DNA of 64,000 nt. Source: Halichondria panicea. Its lineage: Eukaryota > Porifera > Demospongiae > Suberitida > Halichondriidae. Positions 23,001 to 35,015 of this stretch are shown piece after piece; position 1 is the stretch's first letter; each line of letters starts with the position of its first letter. The notes below the pieces were generated by a model, which was not told the origin of the DNA, did not search any database, and was given only the letters and a program-made list of their open reading frames with translations. The stretch is from assembly GCF_963675165.1 (NCBI RefSeq), contig NC_087381.1, positions 3,844,001-3,908,000 on the forward strand, in the 5' to 3' direction. Position numbers and translations under genes: made by a program.

Positions 23001-25897
23001 GAATGTCTCCATCTTGGCCCAATTCTATCAGCTGGAGCTTCAAATTTGACTATTTTGAAGCGACAACAATCCATATCTTCAATTGTGATGGATAGACAAT
23101 CAGTCTGGGGATGGATAGGAGATTGTCGTCCACCAGTTACTAGTATTCTACCATCAGCCAGTAACACAGTTCTGTGATGAACTATCCCAGCTATGCAGAA
23201 AAAATGCAGATTGAGCACTTGCCTGCATGGCTATAACTACATGCAAGAGTATATAAGAGTAAGAGTGCATGTTGAACTGCTAGTAACAGCAATTTCCTGC
23301 TCCTGCGTCATCACTTGATAGTTATCAGTACTAATTTTGTTACTGTATAGCAGGTATATTTCGAGGGTATAAATTTTCGCGGATGGACCTCTACAAAGGA
23401 CTTTCGCGGAGTTTATTTTTGTGGTCTGAGTTTCAGCCTTTTGGCGCATGCGCACATCAACATGCAGCTGTGCCTCCACACCGTTAGCCTCGAATCCAGG
23501 CCTAGCCTGTATGAATCGGTGAGGCACTATGTCCTCCACCTCTAGTAGAATGTTTGCTGTGCAGGCCATGGTTAGGGGATACAGTAGACGTAGAGCAAGC
23601 TAGCTGGCTATACCGGCGTCCTTGTCTCTAGATTCTTTTTTCTCTCCTCTTATTGTCGATAGGTGTGGTCAATAATACTGAACACGCCTACTATTCAATA
23701 AGATATAAATTTTCGCGGTACTGGCTCAATCCGCGAAAATGTTTATACCCTCGAAATATACCCGCCTATACGGTATGTTAGCAACACTTCCCAGAAACCG
23801 CACATGCTGTGATTGCACAGTTCAGTGCTACAAACCACAGACCACAGTTTACTTAACAGCACTCATTAATTGAATAGTGACGACAGTGATGACGCATGTC
23901 AAGGCAAATGCGGTTCCATGATTACTACAGCAGTTCAACACTCTTACTCTTATCTACTCTTGCTACATGTCACAAACCTGGAACATCACCACTCGCAGGC
24001 AGAATTTTACACCCATATTGGTCACCATCTTGACGGAATAATAAGACATCATTCAGTCTTCTATGTGCTGTAGAGAGCTCTGACACTCCAAACCCACCGA
24101 TCAATACAACATTCCCATTTGGTAGACACACAGATGAATGACCAAATCTACCAATCATTGACACAATGTTATACTGACAGTACATGTACATACATGTACA
24201 TAGAAAGTCTAATTTTCACCTTTTCACAACTGCAGAGGATGGGGATAAAGCAGGGAAATCTAAGCCTACAGTTCCAGGTGTCATCTTCACCGGGGCATGA
24301 TGGGAAGTTTTGCAACAGGCAGGCAGGGCGATACTGCAATCACCTTTCACTGAAAGCATTAACGTGTAATGACTACATTTCTGATAAAAATCTTCAAATT
24401 CATCAAATGGCTCGATCATGTCTACTCTTCTCTTTTCAGAAGCTTGGAGACTTAGGTAAAATTCGTTCATATCACACATGTGAACAGACGAGAATCCCTA
24501 GTGAGTGAACATGTAAAATTAATGCTACTAGCAAGCAGAAAAACAAACCCTTTTCATCAATCTTTGTTTATGAGCTGACTTTGTAGGATACAATTCAATG
24601 TTCTTCAGGGGAGACCCCAGTGACATAAAATGTCGTAACCTAGGTGAAACATTTAAACCTCAAACAACTACAATTGGTGTGAAACTCACATGATTTTCCC
24701 AAATCCATCGTTAGGCAAAATCTGATCGAAAAGACGGGCATCGATCAAAAAGTGTAGAATAAACAATTAATTTTATTATCAAACCTGCTCATAACAGCAA
24801 AAGATACTGTTTTTGAATGATGAAGATATCCACTGAATAATGGCATCAACTCTACAGTACGAAACAATTGCAAGCATGCAACATTATAATTACACATCAG
24901 TCATGTATGCTCACTTGTCAGGTTCAACGTAAGTGAGAACACATTCTGAAATGAGCAATGTAGGTGCATTGTAATCAATTCCACACATGACCAACAGATC
25001 AGCAAGTTTTCCTGTGTCAGTGATATCACAACCAATCATACAATAGTTATCAGAGAGAAAAACATCAGGTGAAGCAGTTGGTACACGAGGAGACAGCATT
25101 GAAGACAGCACCTGACTTTCACGTATTAGACGCCATTTTGTTGAAATTACAGCAGGGAAGTCAATCTGTGGTAGTATACATGTACACTATCATTTATAGT
25201 TATTGCAAATGCCTACCTCAACCACTTGACAGTTTGATGCTGCAAATTTGTCCCTAAACCGAAAGAATAACGTGTCAAATCCAGCCCCAAGAGATATGAT
25301 TTGAGTACGGAGAGAACACGATTGCTTGTTAAGGAACTCACTCACAAGGGAATTAATAGCTTTCACTCGAATATAGTATCCCCTGAAATTGCAATGAAAA
25401 TCACAAAAATCGAACACACAACTAACATAATTAACACAAATGATTATACCGTACCCAGAGCCTGGGGCATCCATGATAACTAATTCATGTACAACATGTA
25501 TGTACAAAAGACGGCCATTATGATTAATAATTATGTACATGTACGATAAAGCACAAGAGAGTACATGCAGATAATGAGTGTGGTATCAACACTTCTAACA
25601 TTGATGGACTTGTACAATATCTCACATTCCACTAACTTGAAATAACGTGGTGATTGACGTATATATATACTTGCATTAACATTCATATTCCTTCGATCGT
25701 AGCCATGAATTACACAAGTTGTTAGCTTAGCCTGTTGAATTTGGCAATCATGTATAATTATACCTATTAATGAGTGGTGCTCTGCAACAGTTCGCCTTAG
25801 CCACGAAATGCTTCAAGAAGTTGTCACAAAAATAACCGCGGCTGCATGCAGAGTTTTTGCTCAAAATACTGCTGTCATTAGTTTTCTGCACCTGCAT
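20042..25897 (-). CDS. LCMT2: tRNA wybutosine-synthesizing protein 4 (leucine carboxyl methyltransferase 2)
   Basis: Complete gene of 13 exons on the minus strand, 651 aa (human about 686): 25897-25764, 25382-25217, 25165-24915, 24851-24785, 24721-24690, 24639-24549, 24497-24220, 24147-23978, 23190-22978, 21791-21694, 21488-21307, 20392-20266, 20188-20042. TYW4 methylates and methoxycarbonylates the side chain of wybutosine in tRNA-Phe using S-adenosylmethionine. The N-terminal half is the LCM methyltransferase: VQKTNDSSILSKNSA near the start, R-G-Y-Y-I-R-V, the SAM-binding LGAGFDT, a TLLISECVLTYVEPDK strand, VDAIIQW and DMNEFY-IEPFDEFEDF. The C-terminal half is a kelch-type propeller with GG doublets (VVLIGGFG, ILVTGGR, LLITGGC, VIVMGGL, VILVGGVG, LFGGGGNCFSFGT). 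The start was chosen because it directly precedes the conserved VQ-TNDSS motif. Introns contain several MITEs. Confidence 0.95.
20552..20764. repeat. MITE with TACCGTATAGCGCGAAATTT ends
   Basis: Inverted ends (TACCGTATAGCGCGAAATTT at 20552; complement ending CGCTATACGGTA at 20764) enclose AT-rich sequence in the LCMT2 intron between exons 11 and 12. It is the same family as 23341-23775, and a truncated end lies at about 28895-28927. Confidence 0.8.
21157..21207. mobile_element. 51-bp palindromic TAGCCTCG element with perfect 9-bp TSD
   Basis: TAGCCTCGATCCCAGCCCC pairs with the inverted end CGGCCTGGAATCGAGGCTA and leaves almost no loop. AGTGCGGAG flanks it on both sides (21148-21156 and 21208-21216). 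It is essentially two terminal repeats fused, located in an LCMT2 intron. Confidence 0.85.
21981..22057. repeat. Palindrome GGGGTTTATGACAGTAAACC...
   Basis: GGGGTTTATGACAGTAAACC is followed by a GC-rich loop and then its complement GGTTTACTGTCATAAACCCC. A related arm (TTTATGACAGTTAAACC) lies at about 22773-22790, so the pair may bound a larger element (21981 to about 22800) within the LCMT2 intron between exons 9 and 10. No coding sequence is recognisable inside. Confidence 0.7.
23341..23775. repeat. MITE with TACTGTATAGCAGGTATATT ends
   Basis: The left end TACTGTATAGCAGGTATATT and right end AATATACCCGCCTATACGGTA are inverted. The element lies in the LCMT2 intron between exons 8 and 9. Sub-terminal TTCGCGG/CCGCGAA motifs match the family at 20552. 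A TAGCCTCGAATCCAGGCC end sits inside at about 23487. Confidence 0.75.
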
Positions 25898-26634
25898 GTT
25901 CCAAAATAATATGTAAATTGCGAGTCTGGATCAGTGTTTAGGTCAATCAGTAGTCAGATGGTAATAATTCGACAGGATAGTTACGAAGGAGATTCTGAAG
26001 TGGTTAACTCACAAACATGACCAAGGGCCATAAACAATACATTGACGAGATGCTCAGATGCTCAGTAGAGGATTCACCCCGGCGTTGACATAACAGACAC
26101 GATAACTTTTTACCGTAATGACTTAAGCCCTGTTTACACGCAACATCTAATGCGCATTACTACTAACGAGGTCTAGTCTAAACGCACTAATGCACATTGG
26201 ATTACAATGCGCATTACTTTGCGTGTAAACAGGGTTTTAAATTAACATTATAGGGAATGATCGGGAATCTATAAAGCAACGATTAGAAACAGTGTTTTTT
26301 GTCGCCTTCGAAGATCGCCTACTAATAATTATAAGCAGCTAGCCCATTATTTTTCAACCACGCAGTCCATGAAAATGTCTAGTTTGTTCTTGAACACAGC
26401 TCATTTACAGACACACCCATATGCACATGGGCGTACATTACCCCAAAAAAGAGGTAATCCATGTATTTGTTGACACTGTCAGTACAGTATACTATTCTGA
26501 AGTTGTAGTCCGTTACATGGACAAATTGTGCTGAGTCGTTACGCCCTTTATTGTATCTAGCCACGTCCCTACTACTAATAGTACGTAACGACACCCTACA
26601 CTGTGAAGGCTATACTAGATGTTATAGGAAAGGC
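25898..26634. other. Upstream region of LCMT2, with a small MITE
   Basis: The region presumably holds the LCMT2 promoter. I see no conserved motif that I would defend. ORFs here lack family resemblance. The MITE at 26128-26234 is listed separately. Confidence 0.5.
26128..26234. repeat. 107-bp MITE with CCCTGTTTACACGCAA ends
   Basis: CCCTGTTTACACGCAA at the left is mirrored by TTGCGTGTAAACAGGG at the right. Internal TAATGCGCATTA motifs also pair. It lies about 230 bp upstream of the LCMT2 start. Confidence 0.85.
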
Positions 26635-27595
26635 TAGCCTCCTTCACCGACCTTCAAGAGAAAAGAAGTGAGTTAGTGAAATTTGGGATAGAGGCTAAGC
26701 ATAGATACAAGAGGAAGAGGATTGGAAACGATATCACGTGTGCTATCAATCCTACAGTAAGCCCAGGCGTTTTATTGTAAATGAGCAAAATTTGTGGCAC
26801 AAGAAGGCATATTTGGAGCGATTCTTCGACTACCAAGGTAAGCTAAGTTGATTTAAGAGCATCACTGCATGCATCAATCATTGTTTTATGATATCCTGTG
26901 AGACAAGAGCCATGCAAACCTCTTAAAGCACACAAAGTTGAAAAGATAGGCTTTTTACCCAATTTTATTACACTTTGTGGGTAGTACTCACAATATAATA
27001 GCACTCACAGTGGACTTTAAAACTGTACAATATTACTAACATTTTGTCTTCTACTGCACTGCATCGGCTAGTTTTTAAAATGTAAAAGCCTACCATCCGT
27101 AGTTACACGAAAAGATGGGCTTTGTTGTGTGGGGGGCTACCACCATGTGCATGTAATATTTCAAGTTCTAAGTTATTGATTTCAGTTCTAATAGCTAGGT
27201 CTCTTATACAGCATCAAAATTAATGATCATAACATTTTTAACTAGTCTTGTGGTGCTGTTTTTTCCAATCTGAATGGTGTGATATTATTAAAATTTTTAT
27301 GCCACCATACAGGTCTGCTGCGGCATGGATGGAGAAGAGAGCAAACCTGTGCTGAGAAAGAATACCAATACTATAGCTATATTATGTATGACTGTGTGCC
27401 TTACTAGCACCATAGATACAATGCTAGATCTTTAATTTACCTATAATTATTTTTGCGCCATTTTGTGGTCTGTGTGTACACTATTAGTGTAAGCCACGCC
27501 CACCACACTTCCGTCTAACAAGGACAGTCTGTGCTAATTGAGTTCACGTGACCTCCTTTTCCAATCCTCTTCCTCTTGTATCTATGGCCGGGCTA
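26635..27595. mobile_element. TAGCCTCC-ended element with perfect 9-bp TSD
   Basis: The perfect duplication AGGAAAGGC (26626-26634 and 27596-27604) brackets a 961-bp unit that begins TAGCCTCCTTC and ends CCGGGCTA. Inside is an inner inverted pair CATAGATACAAGAGGAAGAG (26700) and its complement ending at 27586. A plus-strand stretch at about 26740-26840 has codon-like content ending at a GTAAGC donor, but I do not recognise it. An element of similar size and inner ends lies at 47032-47910. Confidence 0.8.
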
Positions 27596-29394
27596 AGGAA
27601 AGGCAGATGTGTTCCTGTGGGTTCCCATGATGCTGTGGTAATATGGACCAGGCAAGTCTTCTGCTACCAAATCGTGCCTTTATGTTCGATAAGAAGTCAT
27701 TGCTGAAGATAAAGTTCTAATGATCACTCCTGAAAGCTTTAACTCGACACTCAGGAAGTTATTCACTCAAGATGATTTATTAAACAATCCACTCTTCCTA
27801 CATGTACATTGTAGCTGGAAGCTCCTGCTAGCTAGCTAGAGCTGAGACTGGTAAGTAGAAGGGGACGGCATTATTTTTCCCCTTTACCACTCCCTGGCTA
27901 CGCTACTGATCACATCGGTGCATAGCCTCGAAATCCAGGCCGCGAAGAGAAAGGCGGCCTGGTATAATTTGTATGCGCATGCGCGAAATAATTGAAATTT
28001 CATCATAAAAATTGTAAAAAAAAAACAGGCAAAGTTACAATACATATAACTGTGCATGTGTGGTTAGTGGCATGACAGCGTTCAGAGACACTATAGAATA
28101 ATATTATGCTGCAGCAATGTTGCTTCTTCTTGCTCTGTTTATCAAAGAGGCAGTTTAAGAAGGCCTCCCACACAGCTAGAGCTAGCTACGTTCTTTGTGT
28201 CTCTGTTGGATTAACAGTTACACGCATGTGCAAACAAATATGGGTGGGGCATTGCAAAATCTGAGAAGGTGGGTGTGATTGCTGCTCACATTTGGCCACA
28301 AGTATGCAATATTGGAATTGGAATATTGGGTCCATGTGGTGCGATCAAGAATCACTTCCCACCAGAGATAGCTCTTCAATCTTTAAGCCACAGTGCTAAC
28401 TCTAAATCAATATGAAGTATCAAGTATCCCACTTTCGACAATAACTTAGCCTCCACTGAATTATTTTGCTGATGACAGGAAGTGAAATTCAACCGCAACT
28501 AATTAAAAGGGGTGTGGCTTCCGAACAACCATTTGGCAGGCACGGTGTCCAGCTAGGTTGCCCCCTTTCTATAAATCCCGGCTACGCTCCCGGTGCTTAT
28601 AGATTTTTTCAATGACGGCATGCTTCTCTATTACATGTAGCTCGCTCGATCATTGCAAGAGCTCTATATATCAGCAGTATCACAACTAGTGAAGGAGACC
28701 AGTTGTTGGGCAGAGAACCATGCACCTTCTATCTAGGCTCTTGGTCTGCTAACCAACCGCGCTTATTAACCGGTACGTATACACTGCTAGGGGCTTAATT
28801 TTCGCTGATTTCGTCGGTTTGCAATCCAACACAAAAATTAAGTCCACAAAAATTGTTCGCACAACAAAATGCTTTTAGAGGCCATTCCACGAAATATAAG
28901 TGCCTCGAAATTTCGCGCTATACGGTAATACCTCTAATTCAGGCTATCTTCCAAATGCGACACCCTTGAGCTTAGATCCTCTAAATAAGCAACACCAAGT
29001 CTTTTTCAACCTCCAAAAAAAGCGACCTCTGGCTTAAGAAGTGTCGCCTTATCAGAGAAGTTACGATACGTAATTAAATTCACGTACTCCAGCTCCATAT
29101 GCACGCGGACCCTTCTTACGAAGAGACTAGGTCAATATTATGATTGCTTGTAAACTAGACTGGAAACCACTCCCTTTAAAGGGACTGGTGTCCCGTTGTA
29201 CAACAAATCACAAAATACGTGCGTATTAAAGTCAATTTGTAGTTTCTCAGGCCCTCGCGCTTGGAAATTGGCAGCTTTACAAAAAGTTATAATACCATGT
29301 GACCTCAAATTAGAGGCACTAAAAGAAAAGAAAAGGATAAATTTGTATGCGTTTTTGGTCATGAATATAATTATGACTAAAATTAAATTATGTA
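27596..29394. other. Intergenic, decayed repeats
   Basis: No gene is recognised. A left end TAGCCTCGAAATCCAGGCC occurs at about 27924 without a visible partner. Positions 28780-28927 hold a diverged copy of the MITE with CGCTATACGG ends. The rest is unassigned AT-rich sequence. Confidence 0.5.
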
Positions 29395-29693
29395 CAGTAG
29401 AACCTCGATTATCCGGCCCTCCATTATCCGGAACCTCGATTATCCGGCTTGGCAGTTTTCTTGTTATCGGAACAGAAAATGGGCATGTCCCTCAAACGCG
29501 CATGCGCGTTGCATCTGTTACCATGGAGACATGCCTGCTTATCTTCTGCGCATGCGCAGACAACCATGTGGCACTGCTGTTTATCAATAAAGTGGGTGGA
29601 TCAAGGCATGGTTTATCTATTCGATTATCCGGCATATTCACTTATCCGGCCTGCTTCTGGAACCAAGGTGTCCGGATAATCGAGGTTCTACTG
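29395..29693. mobile_element. pogo/Tigger-like MITE, copy 1, TA target duplication
   Basis: The ends are CAGTAGAACCTCGATTATCC and its inverted copy ending CTACTG, flanked by TA on both sides as expected of Tc1/mariner/pogo elements. A second end motif is repeated inside the left end. Internal GCGCATGCGC palindromes occur. The 166-codon plus-strand ORF covering it is fortuitous. Confidence 0.88.
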
Positions 29694-30240
29694 TAGTTTG
29701 GCTTATTGAGGAAGTTGGGGGTGTGTTTTCAATTAAAATTCGATCATTATCAAATGCCTCAATCTGCTTGCTACTTTAGGAATAATTAGACTCGCCAGCC
29801 AGCCAGCCCTTCCTCGGGGTAAGGGACTGGTGGATTGCCTATCTGAGAGTTGTGCCGGTGGAATTTTAATGAGTTACATGTTATAGTTGTGACACATGCA
29901 CGAGTGCCACATGGGATATATTGGCTCAGTAGTGACTTAGGCCCGAGGGCCGCAGGCCTCGAGGGAAAAGGCACTACTGAGCCCATGTGCGCACGAGTGA
30001 GCTGTGTAACAACTGATTTGTTGCATTCCTTGTGCATTCCTTTCCTGTACACATCACTCTTTTTATAGGACAACTAGTTTCAACTACTTGTGGTGGCTGT
30101 GGAATGCACCAGACGCATGAAAAACATTTTCTGCCTACCACTGAATCTGTTTAACAGTGATATACTATAAAAGGGACCGTTTCAGGTTACTGGGTGAAGG
30201 GTGGGCTTAATTAGGTAACTTCAGCCATACTATGCCAGTA

Positions 30241-30547
30241 CAGTAGAACCTCGATTATCCGGAACCTCGATTATCCGGCTTGACTCTTTTTTATTTTATC
30301 AGATTACATAATTCATAAAATGGGTGTGTCCCTCAAATGCGCATGCGCATTGCAGCTGTTACCATGGAGACATGCCTGCTTTTCTTTTGCGCATGCGCAG
30401 ACAACCATGTGACACTGCTGTTCATCAATAAAGTGGGTGGATAAAGTGGGTGGATCAAGGCGTGGTTTATCTATTCGATTATCCGGCATATTCACTTATT
30501 CGGCCTGCTTCTGGAACCAAGGTGTCCGGATAATCGAGGTTCTACTG
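30241..30547. mobile_element. pogo/Tigger-like MITE, copy 2, TA target duplication
   Basis: It has the same ends and interior as the copy at 29395, with TA on both sides (30239-30240 and 30548-30549). The two copies are in the same orientation, 550 bp apart, and differ mainly in the left 70 bp. Confidence 0.88.
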
Positions 30548-32153
30548 TATCTAGACAGTGACACAGTTCAAGGCTTGACCTGTGCCATATGGCAGATATT
30601 GGCACAGTGTTTCCTTTGATCTGCCCACTCAAAATGCAACAAGAGTACAAGACATCATGTATGACATCATCATGTGGTTTGTAATGTCTGACATGCGTGG
30701 GTTGCAAATAGTCTCGAGGCCAGACTCCTCCCAGGGGAGAGAGTCTGGCAAACAGAGTCACTTTTCTTGGTTTTCAGACAGTCAAAAGTGGGCGTGGTGA
30801 CGATGCTAAAACTGGCTGGCTATTATCTCTACTCCTATACAGATTTAGTGAGATTTGAAAGATTCTCTGTACTTGAAATTTTTGTTGATGTATACAGGAA
30901 TTTAAGTTAGCCATTGCCTACTGGCATAGTTTTAAAAATGACAAAGGTCAAGTACTATCAACCTCCTCTGTGAAGTGGAATCATGTGACAGTTTAATTGC
31001 ATTCTTGCGAATCTGATTGGAGATGTCAAATTTTGACATCTGAACCGACTCTAAATGCCAGACCCTCTCCCTGGCACATGTCAGATCACGTGCAAGGTAG
31101 TGGTCTGGGGCCAGACTAGGTTGCAAATGGCTACACAATTACAAATAAGCTCCCCTTGCTTAGTTTGTGGCAAAGAAACCAAGAAACCATGAGAACTGGT
31201 GGTAGCAGGCTACCCTTTCCATCCCCACATACAGACTTGAAAGATTTTCTCCAATGTAAGACAAGTGGTGCAAATCATCTACATACTAAAGTCACTGGAG
31301 GATTTGTCTCAATTGCAGCTTGATTGATAAGCTCTGCTTGGTCGCTTTATCTTGCACTAGCACAGTCTCGTCCATCCCCATTATTTTGTTATTATCATGC
31401 ATTCTACCACAAAGAAACTAAGTAAGCAATACTGTGGGCGTAAGAATGTCACATGACATTGATACTGCACTCTGATTGGCAGGGTGTCATACAGAGGGAA
31501 AGGGAGGATATCCCCACCCTAGCCCCAATTTCCCCCCCTTTCAATTATGACTGAGTGTCCATAGCTGGGTATTGAAATAACAGTTGACCTTTTTTTAGCA
31601 TCATTTTCTGGTTACTTTTTCCCTCTACTTACTTCAAAATCCTGTATGACACCCTGATTGGTCATTACCAGACTCAGGTAACGGCACAACTCTCAGATAG
31701 GCAATCCACCAGTCAGTCCCTTACCCCGAGGAAGGGCTGGCTGGCGAGTCTAAGGAATAATAGCCTGAGAAACTACAAATTGACTTTGCATGGCCAAAGC
31801 CTATTAAATGCCTTGGGTAATAATTATTACTTTTATAGCGTCGAAAGCAGACCAGCCGCCAGTGATGTGCAGCGGTAGCACATGAGTATTTGTGACGTTT
31901 GCATTCTTGTGGCATGACATTCTTTACGCAATGGGACAACTTTCCACAAGGGTATCTCCAAGTTTCCAGTCACTACAATTATAACTACAATTACAATTGA
32001 CTCACTTGTTTTTCCGACATGGATACTGTTATGAATCGAATAGAGCATAGAGTCAAGAATTGAGAAAGTTCTCTCCCTCCGGCTCCTAGTCTCGAATACC
32101 CGCCTCAACCTAAGCTTGAGTTAGTTGGGCGGAGCCCGTATGGCAAGCGGTTT
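30548..32153. other. Intergenic, no gene recognised
   Basis: The stretch contains short palindromes around GTCTGGC motifs (about 30715-30750 and 31060-31115) and the right arm of the large inverted repeat. The sequence at about 32085-32150 (CGCCTCAACC, AAGCTTGAGTTAGTTGGGCG, TATGGCAAGCGG) belongs to a repeat whose other copies are at 44570-44640 and 51590-51720. Confidence 0.55.
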
Positions 32154-33432
32154 TATGGCGCGCCGTGTGTTTCAATAACATCTGCATATACATAGGCGTG
32201 TCCTGGTGTGAATATACCGACATAGCATGCACGTGCAATGATCGCCTTATGCAGTGATCATGTCTGCACATGCAACCATTAGTCTCTGCACATGCAGTGA
32301 TCATGTCTGCACATGCAACCATTAGTCTCTGCACATGCAGTGATCATGTCTGCACATGCAACCATTAGTCTCTGCGTGTGCAGTGATCATGTCTGCACAT
32401 GCAGTGATCATGTCTGCACATGCAACCATTAGTCTCTGCACATGCAGTGATCATGTCTGCACATGCAACCATTAGTCTCTGCACATGCAGTGATCATGTC
32501 TGCACATGCAACCATTAGTCTCTGCACATGCAGTGATCATGTCTGCACATGCAACCATTAGTCTCTGCACATGCAGTGATCATGTCTGCACATGCAACCA
32601 TTAGTCTCTGCGTGTGCAGTGATCATGTCTGCACATGCAGTGATCATGTCTGCACATGCAACCATTAGTCTCTGCACATGCAGTGATCATGTCTGCACAT
32701 GCAACCATTAGTCTCTGCGTGTGCAGTGATCATGTCTGCACATGCAGTGATCATGTCTGCACATGCAACCATTAGTCTCTGCACATGCAGTGATCATGTC
32801 TGCACATGCAAAATGTGTTCCAGCCGAGTACTTCAATGGCAGATTCGTCTTCATCCATGTCCATATCATCTATTATATCCATCATTAATTTTTAATACAT
32901 CTTTGATACACGTGCTTTAAATAGAGCTGCTGCATCAGGTCAAAGTATATGTTTCTCAATGGGACTTAGGTACACCTGTACTGTACTGCATGTGCAGAGA
33001 TTAATGGTTGCATGTGCAGACATGATCACTGCATATGCAGAGACTAATGGTTGCATGTGCAGACATGATCACTGCACACGCAGAGACTAATGGTTGCATG
33101 TGCAGACATGATCACTGCATGTGCAGAGACTAATGGTTGCATGTGCAGACATGATCACTGCATGTGCAGAGATTAATGGTTGCATGGCAGACATGATCAC
33201 TGCATGTGCAGAGACTAATGGTTGCATGTGCAGACATGATCACTGCATGTGCAGAGACTAATGGTTGCATGTGCAGACATGATCACTGCATGTGCAGAGA
33301 CTAATGGTTGCATGTGCAGACATGATCACTGCATAAGGCGATCATTGCACGTGCATGCTATGTCGGTATATTCACACCAGGACACGCCTATGTATATGCA
33401 GACATTGTTATTGAAACACACGGCGCGCCATA
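32154..33432. mobile_element. Foldback element with inverted minisatellite arrays, 6-bp TSD CGGTTT
   Basis: The ends are TATGGCGCGCCGTGTG and its inverted copy at 33417-33432, flanked by CGGTTT on both sides (32148-32153 and 33433-33438). Each arm continues through about 90 bp of unique matching sequence and then a minisatellite whose unit of about 43 bp includes GTGATCATGTCTGCACATGC and AACCATTAGTCTC. The left array is about 32238-32815 and the right, inverted, about 32990-33335. The 170-bp centre is unique. Long ORFs here are products of the array. The uninterrupted target sequence (GCAAGCGGTTTGTAACAT, on the minus strand) is present near 44560-44590. Confidence 0.9.
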
Positions 33433-34487
33433 CGGTTTGTAACATAAGTATTATTATGACGTTGACGTGCTTTACAGCATGACGTGAGGGCCGTCATGCT
33501 GTAAAGCACGTCACGTAATGTAGGATGTGCAAGGAACCGCGCATGCGCAAAGTGGAAAAGGTATGTGGACCTCCTTGGAGCACGAGTGTTACTGCAGTTA
33601 TACATGGTGGCTGGATGTCCCTCTATATCAGAGACTGTTAACTCTCTTTCCTGATGTCATGGTGTTGTGATGATGCAAAAGGTGTAAGCGGCTCAACTTT
33701 AAATCATAACCATTGATGTACAAACAGACAGTGGAAGCCTTACTCTCAACTCTTCACAAGTGCAGTGCAGTTCATTTTTCCCCTCAATCATCACAACACT
33801 GACGTATATACTAGCATTGGTGAATGTGCTATTTGGCTGGTTATTAATCTCCTTGTGGAGGAAATGCAAGTGCCCTGTGAAGAAACCTTTTACAGTAGCT
33901 TTCTCAACTGAAGGCAGAGCCTCTAAAATCGGCTCCCTCTCTGACTACACAAGACTGTGGTGATCTGAATGATCCACGGAGGAGAACTCTATCATGAGGT
34001 GGGTATAAAGTATATTATGTGTGTACAGTATCATCGACTCTCGCTATTCTGGCTCTCTGAAGTACGGCCACCTCAATATACCCGCCATTTGGTTTGGCAC
34101 GGATTGCTAGCTATAGTTGTTTATACTACCACACTTGCCCTGAAATGTATACCTGCCAGTTCTGGCTGCCCCTAACTATATGTGATATATACGTTTTTAT
34201 TTTTATTACGGCCGGATGTGACGTTTTGGGTGTAGTTTGGCAGACAAGAGCATTATCTTTGCACCGCAAAATCATGCAGTGATTAGATTCAAGGTAGGGT
34301 CGTTTTAGCCGCGGCTATTTTCTGAAATGTGGCTACCTCGCTATTCTTGCCAAGCTCCACTGTCTAAGTGTGGCTGGATTAACAATGTATGTGCATGACA
34401 TTGCATGCATGTGTGTGTGTGTGCAAATTAATAAAGTGTGTTTTAATTATCGTTGTGTTTTCCATTCAGGTTTTTGAGTTGATTGAA
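33433..34487. other. Intergenic; palindrome and a doubtful membrane-like ORF
   Basis: Positions 33467-33515 form a palindrome (GACGTGCTTTACAGCATGAC and its complement). An ORF at 33760-33963 (+) would encode one hydrophobic helix (about 20 residues) followed by a basic tail, but it has no family resemblance, no evident splice context and no downstream partner, so I do not call it a gene. Confidence 0.5.
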
Positions 34488-35015
34488 TCATAGATTGAAG
34501 AGTTAGAGGGATAGGAAACGGAGTGGTGCACGTGATGATTTTACATTGAATCTGCAGTGGAGCCTCGAAAATTATCCGCGTTACTCCCTATGAACGAGGC
34601 TATTAAGCACATTTTTGCCGGGTAACTCCCAAAGCTGTGTTTCCTCGAGACATCATCTCTTTCAGCAACTTATAACACGCCTAGTCCATGAGCCACGTGT
34701 AGTACTTGCTAATGACTGACCACACCCAGTAAAAAGAGACTTTCCAATAAAGTTATATGTTCCCAAGGCTGTTTTAGAGCTATTGGAACATGTAACGTGT
34801 AAGCGTGCTGGTTATGACTACTACAATAGGTATAGACCTTGAAATATAAGTGAGTTGCACGGACTAAGCACAGTTACTTATAGTTTATTGTGCACTGCAT
34901 GGGTGTAGAAATAGATATTGTTGTGATGGCCTCGATTAAACCGCAGCGTATATAGCGCAGATGTTACTCGAGATACCAACCGTTTCCTATCCCTATATAA
35001 CTCTTCAATCTATGA
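34488..35015. mobile_element. 528-bp MITE with TCATAGATTGAAGAGTTAGA ends and TTGAA duplication
   Basis: The ends TCATAGATTGAAG...GGATAGGAAACGG are inverted at the right (CCGTTTCCTATCC...CAATCTATGA). TTGAA flanks both sides (34483-34487 and 35016-35020). GGGATAGG near the end resembles the inner ends of the 47032 element. Confidence 0.8.

Larger units (their letters stand above)
29229..31790. repeat. Large interrupted inverted repeat
   Basis: The arm at 29785-29855 (ACTCGCCAGCCAGCC..., ending AGAGTTGTGCC) is inverted at 31683-31757. An outer pair, CAATTTGTAGTTTCTCAGG at about 29233 and its complement at about 31768-31787, extends the symmetry. The left arm is interrupted between the two blocks by about 530 bp that include the pogo MITE. 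The second MITE copy lies in the centre. It is probably a decayed foldback element with later insertions. Confidence 0.65.

Noticed and set aside
29196..29696. 166-codon plus-strand ORF
   Set aside because: It is simply an open frame across a pogo-like MITE and its flank; the protein has no family resemblance and parts follow the inverted ends.
32110..33482. ORFs in the minisatellite region and a CRISPR-like look of regularly spaced repeats
   Set aside because: The 43-bp units are contiguous tandem copies without unique spacers, arranged as inverted arms of a foldback element in a eukaryotic genome. ORFs are by-products of unit length and lack of stops.
33760..33963. ORF with one hydrophobic helix
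   Set aside because: A single hydrophobic stretch in AT-rich DNA is not enough; no conservation, splice signals or neighbours support it.
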